A stretch of 64,000 nt of DNA, taken from NCBI GenBank assembly GCA_963789495.1, contig CAWBLP010000018.1, positions 124,001 through 188,000 on the forward strand, read 5' to 3'. The translations under genes and the position numbers were made by a program. The notes under the pieces were generated by a model. That model saw nothing but the letters and a program-made list of their open reading frames with translations, searched no databases and was not told the DNA's origin. Source of the stretch: CAWBLP01 sp963789495. Lineage in GTDB: Bacteria; Pseudomonadota; Alphaproteobacteria; Acetobacterales; Acetobacteraceae. Shown here piece by piece: positions 57,015-64,000 of the stretch. Each line of letters starts with the position of its first letter. The first letter of the stretch is position 1.

Positions 57015-58680
57015 TGCGGAAACGGCTTCCCCCGACGCGGACGAGTACAATTCGCTCGCCGCATGTCACCGCCCACTGATCCGTCGGGTCTGCCGCACGC
57101 CGAGCTGGAAGCTCTGGTGGTTGAGCTGCTGGGCGAGGTGTCGGAGCTGAAGCAACTGGTGGCGGCACAGCGCGATGAGATCGCCTGGCTGAAGGGCCTC
57201 AAGGGTCGCCCATCGATCAAGCCGAGCGGCATGGAGAAGGGCACCGAGCCGAAGCGCGGCGGCAAGCGGGGCAAACGCCGCGGCCGCGGCAAGGTGACAC
57301 CGCGGGTCACACCGCAGACCGAGGTGCTGCGGGTGGCGCATCCGCCGGGTTCGCAGTTCAAGGGCTACGAGCCGTATCGAGTGCAGGAGCTGGTGCTCAC
57401 GGCACGGGCGGTGCGCTACCGCCGCGAGCGCTGGCTGACGCCGCAAGGCGAGACCATCGTGGCGCCGCTGCCCAGTGGCATCCGCGGCCATTTCGGGCCG
57501 GAGCTGCGGCGCTTCGTGCTGATGCAGTACCACCAGGGCCAGGTGACCGTCGAGCGTTTGGTCACACAGCTTCAGGCGATCGGCGTCAGTATCTCGAAGC
57601 GGCAGGTCATGCGCCTGCTGATCGATGGACAAGATGACTTCCTGGTGGAGAGCTGCGAGGTGCTACGTGCCGGACTGGCGACAGCGGACTGGGTCACCGT
57701 CGATGACACCGGCGCGCGCCATCGCGGCGCCAATGCCGTCTGCACGCAAATCGGCAACGACACGTTCGCCTGGTTCGGCACAACGGGCAGCAAGAGTCGC
57801 CGGAACTTTCTTGACCTGCTGCGTGCCGGTCACACCGATTACGTGATCAACGATGCGGCGCTGGACTATATGCATGAGCATGCCCTGGCCGGACCGCTCA
57901 TCCAGCGACTGGCAACACATGGGCAGCGGCAGTTCGCCGATCAGACCGCCTGGATGCGCCATCTTGAGCAGCTCGGCATGACCGGTCTGCCGGTGACGCC
58001 CGATCCGGTGCGCGTCGCCACAGAAGCTGCGCTGTGGGGCGCGGTGAGCGCACACGGGTTTCTCTGCGAGGCGGTCATAGTCAGCGACGATGCCGGGCAG
58101 TTCAACATCGGCCAGCATGCGCTGTGCTGGATCCACGCCGAACGCCTGGTGCACAAGCTGGAGACCTTTACCGACCAGCAGCGTGCCGCCCAGCAGCATA
58201 TCCGCGGGCTGATCTGGTGGTATTATGCCGACCTGAAGCTCTACCGGCGTGAACCGACGCCACGCCGACGCCGTGAAATGCGGGGGCGGTTCGACCGCAT
58301 CTTTCACCGACGTACCGGCTTCGCCACTCTGGACCGCCTGCTCCAGCGGCTGCACGCCAACAAGGCCGAGTTACTGATGGTGCTCGACCATCCCGAGATC
58401 CCGCTGCACACCAACGGTTCGGAAAACGACATCCGCTGTCAGGTGACAAAGCGCAAAGTCAGCGGCGGAACCCACAGCGATATCGGCCGAGACTGCCGCG
58501 ACGCTTTCCTCGGGCTCGCCAAGACCTGCACCAAGCTCGGCATCGCATTGTGGGACTATCTCGGTGCCAGGCTCAGCATCTCAGGTGCTCCCGCCGTCCC
58601 GCACCTTCCCAGCCTCATCCGCCGCCGTGGCCAACCCGCCTGAAAACACCACTCGCCCGGGATTTTGCCCCGGTTACGCA
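57015..58680 (+). mobile_element. IS66-family insertion sequence (single-gene type), about 1.67 kb
   Basis: A transposase gene fills most of the element. Candidate ends are TGCGGAAACGG at 57015 and the reverse complement of TGCGTAACCGG at 58680; both are followed inward by similar GC-rich sequence and CGAGT, giving weak inverted repeats. No target duplication is visible, which fits an insertion accompanied by a deletion. The accessory tnpA/tnpB genes of classical IS66 are absent, as in the ISBst12 group. End positions are approximate. Confidence 0.65.
57063..58643 (+). CDS. IS66-family transposase
   Basis: The 526-residue protein opens with a leucine-rich helix (ELEALVVELLGEVSELKQLVAAQRDEIAWLKG) as in TnpC proteins. 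It then has the basic GGKRGKRRGRGK linker and a zinc-less DNA-binding part. The catalytic core contains WVTVDDTGARHRG (first Asp), VIVSDDAGQFNIGQHALCWIHAERLVHKL (second Asp) and HTNGSENDIRCQVTKRKVSGG (Glu). It appears intact. The gene runs opposite to the interrupted membrane-protein gene. Confidence 0.9.
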   Translation: MSPPTDPSGLPHAELEALVVELLGEVSELKQLVAAQRDEIAWLKGLKGRPSIKPSGMEKGTEPKRGGKRGKRRGRGKVTPRVTPQTEVLRVAHPPGSQFKGYEPYRVQELVLTARAVRYRRERWLTPQGETIVAPLPSGIRGHFGPELRRFVLMQYHQGQVTVERLVTQLQAIGVSISKRQVMRLLIDGQDDFLVESCEVLRAGLATADWVTVDDTGARHRGANAVCTQIGNDTFAWFGTTGSKSRRNFLDLLRAGHTDYVINDAALDYMHEHALAGPLIQRLATHGQRQFADQTAWMRHLEQLGMTGLPVTPDPVRVATEAALWGAVSAHGFLCEAVIVSDDAGQFNIGQHALCWIHAERLVHKLETFTDQQRAAQQHIRGLIWWYYADLKLYRREPTPRRRREMRGRFDRIFHRRTGFATLDRLLQRLHANKAELLMVLDHPEIPLHTNGSENDIRCQVTKRKVSGGTHSDIGRDCRDAFLGLAKTCTKLGIALWDYLGARLSISGAPAVPHLPSLIRRRGQPA

Positions 58681-59405
58681 ACCACCCGGTAATCCACTGA
58701 AAAATCGAACAACCCTGGGAACAGCGCCCGCTCCAGGATGGTCGCGACCGACACGCAGCCGAGGCCGGCGATCATGCCCCAGGCGAACCGGTGCGGCACG
58801 TCGCCATGGCTGCGTTGCCGCGCCCGCAGGAACGGCAGCAGCGCCATCGCCACCAGGAAGCCTTTCGCGAGGCGCAGGGCATTCTCGGGCTGCAGGTAGG
58901 GATTGCTCGACCCGCCCGGCACGGCGTCCGGCACGGTCAAGCCGCGCAGCACGCCGACAGTGCAGGCGAAGCAGGCCAGCAGCAGCACCGCGCCCGGCAT
59001 TCCGCGGAGCAGGAAATCGGTGCGTTGCGGCGGTGCGCGCCAGGCGAGCACGCCGATGGTGACCAGCAGGAACAGGTCCGGGCCGGAGAGATAGAGCCAG
59101 CCGGTCCAGGGCGCCAGGTTCCAGGCCGGCAGCGCCATCGGGATCACGAACAGCCACAGGTTCGGCCGCCAGCACAGCGCCAGGCCATACACCGCCACCG
59201 CCGCCGCCAGGTCCAGCCGGCCGAACGGGTCGTGCTGCAGCAGCAGCGCCACCGCGACGAGGCAGGCGACCAGCACGCCGGCGCGGAGGCAAAGCGCCAG
59301 GACATGCGCGGCGCCGCCCGCGGTCGCCCCCGCGGGCACCGATGCGGCGGGTGCCACGGATGGCGGGGCGGTCGCCACGGCCGGCCGCACGCCGCCTGCC
59401 GGCAT
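58674..59405 (-). pseudogene. N-terminal half of the O-antigen-ligase-like membrane protein
   Basis: The 243-residue fragment has at least five membrane segments (LCLRAGVLVACLVAVALLLQH, LWLFVIPMALPAWNLAPW, LFLLVTIGVLAW, GAVLLLACFACTVGVL) and loops typical of O-antigen ligase/polymerase relatives. After DYRVV it enters the IS66 element and stops at once (58674). The ATG at 59405 overlaps the stop of the upstream VanZ-like gene (TGATG), so the two were translated together. The C-terminal half is at 56098-57014. Confidence 0.72.
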
Positions 59406-60835
59406 CACAGGTATTCCACGTCGGGTCGCGGCGCAGCCACGTCGCCGCGGGCCGCGGCGGGCACCGGGCGCAACCAGTTTCGGTCCTGCACCAGCCGGCT
59501 GCCGAGGATCATCTCGGTGATCAGCCGCCAGACCGCCGGCATCCACCTGGCCGCCAGGAAGGCGACTACGGCCGCCACGCCGACCGCGTTGATGTCGGGT
59601 TGCCGTCCGGGCTGCAGCCAGCGGGCGAACTCGATGCCACCGGCCAGCAGCGAGGCGAGCCAGAAGGCCAGCGCCGCGGACGGGCGCTGGAGGCTGCGCA
59701 TCCACAGCAGGACACCGATCGGGGCATACATCAGGATATGGGCGACGACGTTCTTCGCCGCCTGGGTCTTCGACACGATGTAGTAATCGTAGAGCGGGAT
59801 CAGGCCGCGTTCATGCAAGCTGGCGACCGCGTCCGCCAGGCTGACCCAGTGGCGCGCCAGCAACCCGTTGACCAGCACCAGCGCCGCCAGATAGGGCAGC
59901 ACCAGCAGTGGCGTGGCCTCGCGCAGCCAGGCCCGCACGCGCACCAGGTCCTGGCGGAGCAGCCAGCGGATCAGGCTGGCGCCGAGCAGGATGCCGATGG
60001 TGCGATAGGCCAGCGCGGGCAGCGAGGTGGTGCCGCTGATCAGCAGCATCGAGGCCAGAGTAACGCCCAGCATCAGGCAGAAGCCGATGGGGACGCTGCG
60101 CGCGATAGCGCGGCGCGGCTTGGCCAGCACCAGCAGGGCGCCGATCGGTACGGTGGCGAGGGTGCCGGCGATCAGCACCGCCAGGCGTTCGGTCAGCGGT
60201 CGGCCGGCGGCGGTCAGCGCAAACAATTGGCCCGGCAGTTCGGCCAGCCGGTCCGCCAGGTCGGCGGCGCTCAACGTAATGTCGAACGGCACCAGCAGGA
60301 ACAGCACCAGTAGGCCCGTGTACAAGCGCAGGATCAGCAGCAACCCCTGCCTCCCCCGCGGCACCGCACCGCGAAGCAGCGAGGCGGCACGGTGGTGGAA
60401 CGCGGCGAGCAGGATGATGCCCAGCGCGGCCCCCAGGCATTGCGCGGCGATGTAGTTCAGCGACACGGTGCGGGGCGGAAAGAACAGCTGGGCGAACTTG
60501 ATCGCCAGGATCACCGCGGTGCAGAGCGCGAACGCGGTAGCAGCGGCAAGCATGCGCGGCGCCACGCCGGACCGCGGCCAGATCGCGCCGGAAACCAGGA
60601 ACCCCAACGGCACCAGCATGGTCAGGTTGCCCATCCAGTCGGCGCGCTGATCGGAGCCGGTGTCGAAGAACCGCACCGCCAGGTAGCGATGCCACGCCAA
60701 CGCCGGATCGAGCGGCACGAAGTGCAGGCCAAGCGGGCCCAGCACCGTGCTGACATAGGCCATCGCGAGGATGTACAGGCCGGCCCACAACCCAAAGCGC
60801 AGACGGGGTGAACCGGCGCTGCCCGGGTGCTGCAT
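59405..60835 (-). CDS. VanZ-like polytopic membrane protein
   Basis: The 476-residue protein has about ten membrane segments. VanZ-type features occur twice: DWMGNLTMLVPLGFLVSGAIWPR with FFPPRTVSLNYIAAQCLGAALG in the first half, and AAKNVVAHILMYAPIGVLLWM with EFARWLQPGRQPDINAVGVAAVVAF in the second. This double VanZ pattern is seen in large membrane proteins of polysaccharide clusters. Its exact role is unknown. It begins 15 bp after the upstream membrane-protein gene and couples to the interrupted ligase-like gene. Confidence 0.78.
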   Translation of the reverse strand: MQHPGSAGSPRLRFGLWAGLYILAMAYVSTVLGPLGLHFVPLDPALAWHRYLAVRFFDTGSDQRADWMGNLTMLVPLGFLVSGAIWPRSGVAPRMLAAATAFALCTAVILAIKFAQLFFPPRTVSLNYIAAQCLGAALGIILLAAFHHRAASLLRGAVPRGRQGLLLILRLYTGLLVLFLLVPFDITLSAADLADRLAELPGQLFALTAAGRPLTERLAVLIAGTLATVPIGALLVLAKPRRAIARSVPIGFCLMLGVTLASMLLISGTTSLPALAYRTIGILLGASLIRWLLRQDLVRVRAWLREATPLLVLPYLAALVLVNGLLARHWVSLADAVASLHERGLIPLYDYYIVSKTQAAKNVVAHILMYAPIGVLLWMRSLQRPSAALAFWLASLLAGGIEFARWLQPGRQPDINAVGVAAVVAFLAARWMPAVWRLITEMILGSRLVQDRNWLRPVPAAARGDVAAPRPDVEYL

Positions 60836-60850
60836 GCAGCGGCGACCTTG

Positions 60851-62518
60851 TCAGAGCGGCGTGCGAGGATGCCGGCCGATTAGCAGGTCCGCCGCCGGCC
60901 TGTCATCCTTTCCGCTCGGATCGGGATCGCAGGCGGTGCTGCGCATGCGGTAGAGCGCGGCGAAATCGGAGTGCCGCACCAGGCGCAACCGGTCGGCGGC
61001 AAATCCGGCCAGGTCGGGCTCTCCCCCGGCATCCAGCAGCAGCAGCGCCTGGTAGCCGCACAGGTCCACACGGCCGGGCCGCAGCAGGGCACGATGATCG
61101 GGCAGACCACCCACCTGCTCCGCGAGCGCGTGGTAGCGCGGCTGCCAGCGCACCGGCTGCTGGGTCGGATTGTCGAACAGGAATGGCCAGAAGGCGTGCC
61201 GCTCGATCACTAGTAGGGCCGCCATATGCGGGTCGGTGCGCAGCCCATTCGACAGCCAGCGTGCCGCCCGGGTGGCGCGCCAATAATCCGGCGCCTCGGC
61301 CGGTGCGACCGACGCCACCATCACAGCCGTGCCCGCCGGCACCGCCGCCATCACCGCCCGCAACTCGCGCAGGTCTCGCGCATGGCCGGACCAGGCCTGC
61401 AACACCACGCCGGTGCGCAGCGTGAACAGCGTCAGCAGCGTGCCTGCGATCACCGTGGCGGAGCGGCGCGACAGGCGCAGCGGCCGGAGGCCGGCGAACA
61501 GCATCAGACCCAGCATGGCGATGAACCGCGTGTCGCAGGAATACGCGCCCTTGGCACCGAACGGGGTCACGAGGTAGAGCCCCGCCAGCAGCGCGATAGC
61601 CAGTCCGGCAGAGCGACCAATGCCGAGGCGGCGCGCGCAATACAGACCAATCGGCAGCGCGACGACGGCAATCGCGGTGACGATGTCCAGCGGCAGATTG
61701 TAGTTGGCGAACGGCACCAGCAGCTGACGCAGCTTGTCCAGCGGCGACGACCAGACGATCGCCTCCCGCTCACCGGCCAGCGGCGACAGCGCGTACAGCA
61801 CGCAGGCGGGCGCCATCACGCCGGCCAGGATGAGCAGGCGCGTCAGGACGCGTGCCGGCTCGCGTCGCAGCGCATGCAGCTGTGCGATCTCCCACGCCCC
61901 GACCAGCAGGGCGAACAGCACGAGGCCGGCGAGGTGGCAGAGGAACAGGCCGGCCGCGCCGCATGCCGAGAACACCACGACCGGCACGGGGCGCGCCGCC
62001 CGCCAGCGGATCCAGACGGCGGCGAGCAGCAGGGCAAGGCCGACCGCCAGCATGAAGTTCAGGAAGCCCAGCAGCATGGTTTGGTTCCAGGCCACCAGGA
62101 CGGCACCCAGCGGCCACCAGCAACGCTGGCCGAACACCGCCCGGCTGTAGGCGATGCTGCCCAAAACCGGCAGCAGCAGCGCGGCCGCGATCAGGATGCG
62201 GCCGGCGACATGAACCGGAAACGCGTGCAGCATTGGCGGCAGCAGCAAATCCAGGCCGAGATTGGGCGTAATGATCCAATGCGGTACGGCCAGACGGGCG
62301 AGCGAAGGATCAGCGGGGAATGCCAGTATCACCGCCCGCGCGAGGTGGTTCGGATAGTCCAGCAGCGGCGGCACATCCACGACCAACAGCGGTGCCAGCA
62401 GCAGCGCGCTCAGCACGCCCAGGGCGGTCCACCAGGCCAGGGCACCAGCGCCTGGCAGGCGCAACGCCGCGACCAGCGGGGCCGGGATTGCCTGCCCGCG
62501 CGTCAGGTCGGAGGGCAT
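60851..62518 (-). CDS. Large integral membrane protein, possible GT-C glycosyltransferase
   Basis: The 555-residue protein has ten or more hydrophobic segments and a soluble C-terminal domain of about 150 residues (VASVAPAEAPDYWRATRAARWLSNGL, later YHALAEQVGGLPDHRALL). The first loop contains VPPLLDYPNHLARAVIL, an Asp-Tyr-Pro-Asn-His motif that could be the acidic catalytic loop of a GT-C enzyme. I do not recognise a named family. It is the first gene of a minus-strand glycan operon with the VanZ-like and ligase-like genes, so assembly or transport of a surface polysaccharide is likely. Confidence 0.65.
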   Translation of the reverse strand: MPSDLTRGQAIPAPLVAALRLPGAGALAWWTALGVLSALLLAPLLVVDVPPLLDYPNHLARAVILAFPADPSLARLAVPHWIITPNLGLDLLLPPMLHAFPVHVAGRILIAAALLLPVLGSIAYSRAVFGQRCWWPLGAVLVAWNQTMLLGFLNFMLAVGLALLLAAVWIRWRAARPVPVVVFSACGAAGLFLCHLAGLVLFALLVGAWEIAQLHALRREPARVLTRLLILAGVMAPACVLYALSPLAGEREAIVWSSPLDKLRQLLVPFANYNLPLDIVTAIAVVALPIGLYCARRLGIGRSAGLAIALLAGLYLVTPFGAKGAYSCDTRFIAMLGLMLFAGLRPLRLSRRSATVIAGTLLTLFTLRTGVVLQAWSGHARDLRELRAVMAAVPAGTAVMVASVAPAEAPDYWRATRAARWLSNGLRTDPHMAALLVIERHAFWPFLFDNPTQQPVRWQPRYHALAEQVGGLPDHRALLRPGRVDLCGYQALLLLDAGGEPDLAGFAADRLRLVRHSDFAALYRMRSTACDPDPSGKDDRPAADLLIGRHPRTPL

Positions 62519-62891
62519 GCGCCACCAATTCCACCGACGCTCGGCATCGTCGGTTCATGCCGCACGCCGTGGCTGTACGGCCTGCCTGATTTCGGGTTCC
62601 ACCAACGGCGAGCCCGGGCGGCTCGCGCAGCCAGCGCCACGCGGCGACGGTAAAGCGGTTCCCGCCATCGAGGGTGCCAAATCACGGGCGCAAGGGCTGT
62701 CATACACCAGGAGTTTTCGCGGGCCATCGCGGCAAGATTACGGTGATGGAGCGGCCGATCGCGGTAGCTCTCGCCGCGCCATGTGCGTGCCGGCCGATGC
62801 GCGCGCCGGTTGCCGGCTGACCCCCGTCGACTGGTCAAGCGCGCAGCCGCTGGGCATGATCGCGCCGCTCAACGAAGGCCGGAGGAAACCC
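62519..62891. other. Divergent intergenic region, no gene seen
   Basis: The 373-bp gap lies between the glycan operon (minus) and the flavin-reductase gene (plus) and must hold both promoters. I see no coding frame with family resemblance, no RNA gene and no clear operator. Confidence 0.45.
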
Positions 62892-63395
62892 ATGGACGCT
62901 GACGCGAAGAAGACCACGCTGCGCATGATCCCCTACGGAATCTATGTGCTCACCGCGGATGACGGCAAAGGCAATGTCGGCGCGGCGACAGTGAATTGGG
63001 TGACCCAGGCGTCGTTCGTGCCGCCACTGGTGGTGGTGGGCGTAAAGGCCGATTCCGGCGCGCACACCGTGGTCAAAGGCACCGGCAAGTTCACGCTGAA
63101 CATGCTGGGCAAGGAGCAGAAGGGCCTCGCCTTCACCTTCTTCAAGCCGGCCAAGCTGGAGGACGGCAAGCTGTCCGGCCAGAGCTTTCATCTCGGTACC
63201 AACGGCACGCCGATCCTGGACGCGGCGATCGGCGCGGTGGAGTGCACGGTGCGGGAGATCGTGGAGATGGGCGACCACCACATCGTGGTGGGCGAAGTCA
63301 CCGAGGCGCATCTGCAGACGCCACCGTCCGGTCGCCCGGACGCGGCCATCCTGGAGATGAAGGACCTCGGCGACACGGTTTATTACGGCGGCTGA
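62892..63395 (+). CDS. Flavin-reductase-like FMN-binding split-barrel protein
   Basis: The 167-residue protein follows a strong GGAGGAAA ribosome site. It shows the split-barrel pattern: LRMIPYGIYVLTADDGKGNVGAATVNWVTQASFVPPLVVVGVK, then HTVVKGTGKFTLNMLGKEQKGLAFTFF, and the C-terminal GDHHIVVGEVTEAHLQTP. Proteins of this family reduce FMN for partner monooxygenases or act as flavoproteins themselves. No partner monooxygenase is adjacent. Confidence 0.88.
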   Translation: MDADAKKTTLRMIPYGIYVLTADDGKGNVGAATVNWVTQASFVPPLVVVGVKADSGAHTVVKGTGKFTLNMLGKEQKGLAFTFFKPAKLEDGKLSGQSFHLGTNGTPILDAAIGAVECTVREIVEMGDHHIVVGEVTEAHLQTPPSGRPDAAILEMKDLGDTVYYGG

Positions 63396-63428
63396 GCCGC
63401 GCGGTCGCGGACCGGTGGGACGGTCGGG

Positions 63429-64000
63429 TCAGCCGTCCCACACTTCGCGCGGCATCGGCAGATTGGCAAAGTCGGCGTCGACCGGGGGCTGGTTCGGTTC
63501 GATCCCCGCCATGCCCAACAGCATCACCCATTGGCGGACATGCTGCCCGCAATGCCAGGTGGTACGCTCCAGGTATTCGTGCAGCATCTGCGGACCGTAA
63601 TAGGTCTGCACCGTCTCCCGCCCCGACTTGTCGGCCTTCGCGGCCCACCAGTCCACCAGCCGGTGATGCACATCGGCCCCGTACGCGGCGATCTCCGCCG
63701 TGGTCTGCATGGTGTCGGGCGGCGGCGCGACCAGGCTTTCATAGGTCAGCGGCGCGCCGGCCGCGACCTCGAGGAAGGCATCGGGAATGCGGAACAGATG
63801 ATGCCCCAGTACGCGATAGGTGCGCGGGCGGTTGGGCACCTCGACGGTGAGCCGATCATCCGGCATCTGCGGCACCAGCCGCTCCGCCGCGGCGAGGAAC
63901 CGGTCGAGCCGGCCGATCAGCTGGTCGGGGGATAACACCGGGCCAGCGGCTTCGTTGAGGCCGAGGAATTTCACCACATGCGCGATGTTCTGCGCATAGA
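63429..64000 (-). CDS. DinB-family protein (5' end outside the window)
   Basis: The reading frame continues upstream to the window edge (YAQNIAHVVKFLGLNEAAG), so the N-terminus is missing. The visible 190 residues form a DinB-like four-helix bundle with three likely metal ligands: His in VLGHHLFRIPDAFLEV, His in YGADVHHRLVDWW, and His in LERTTWHCGQHVRQWVMLLG. DinB proteins bind a metal and often act as thiol-dependent transferases. The sequence before the DinB part may be a glutaredoxin-like domain, as in some fused relatives; that cannot be checked here. It converges with the flavin-reductase gene. Confidence 0.75.
   Translation of the reverse strand, partial: YAQNIAHVVKFLGLNEAAGPVLSPDQLIGRLDRFLAAAERLVPQMPDDRLTVEVPNRPRTYRVLGHHLFRIPDAFLEVAAGAPLTYESLVAPPPDTMQTTAEIAAYGADVHHRLVDWWAAKADKSGRETVQTYYGPQMLHEYLERTTWHCGQHVRQWVMLLGMAGIEPNQPPVDADFANLPMPREVWDG

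Overview
The window is high-GC DNA, almost certainly chromosomal, from an alphaproteobacterium. Gene content points to the Acetobacteraceae/Rhodospirillales: an alphaproteobacterial-type rimP-nusA-ylxR-infB-rbfA block, hfq-hflX, cydD, an MdtABC-like efflux operon and GC-rich palindromic intergenic repeats. The family assignment is inference. No rRNA, tRNA or CRISPR array was recognised.

Layout. 1-4355: a compact minus-strand operon (flavoprotein, a 38-residue small protein, cydD running off the window), then plus-strand HAD phosphatase, hfq and hflX. 4356-8516: accessory stretch with a small secreted protein, an IS630 element lodged in the stop codon of an extradiol dioxygenase gene, a 39-residue secreted peptide gene and a serine recombinase. 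8517-10503: an ArnT-like glycosyltransferase and a zinc-ribbon protein. 10548-21745: a minus-strand carbohydrate cluster with one solute-binding protein, five ABC permeases (three MalF-like, two MalG-like, no ATPase), then an IlvD/Edd dehydratase, an LLM oxidoreductase, an SDR dehydrogenase and an FAH-type hydrolase. Together these fit non-phosphorylative oxidation of an imported sugar or sugar acid. 22002-31350: an efflux operon of outer-membrane factor, adaptor and two RND pumps. 31929-33842: selB. 34090-39943: the rimP-nusA-ylxR-infB-rbfA translation/transcription operon, preceded by a terminator-like hairpin. 40414-44190: an XRE/MmyB-type regulator, a class A penicillin-binding protein and a peptidoglycan-binding lipoprotein. 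44978-52534: a PEP-CTERM protein followed by a very large SdrD-B-repeat surface protein (about 2250 residues when its frame breaks are resolved). 52603-58680: an IS4-family element, two aspartate/glutamate-racemase-superfamily genes, a small conserved protein and an IS66-family element that splits an O-antigen-ligase-like gene. 58674-62518: rest of that glycan operon (ligase N-half, VanZ-like protein, large membrane protein). 62892-64000: a flavin reductase and a partial DinB-family gene.

Two features cut across the window. First, single-base frame breaks occur in the IS630 and IS4 transposases, a MalG-like permease, the solute-binding protein, an RND pump, infB (twice), the PEP-CTERM protein and the giant surface protein (seven). 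infB is essential, so many of these are probably sequence errors rather than real pseudogenes. Second, a dispersed palindromic repeat of about 200-230 bp, each arm made of small hairpins, lies at five loci. One copy has been split by the IS4 element, which duplicated a 13-bp mini-hairpin as its target site.
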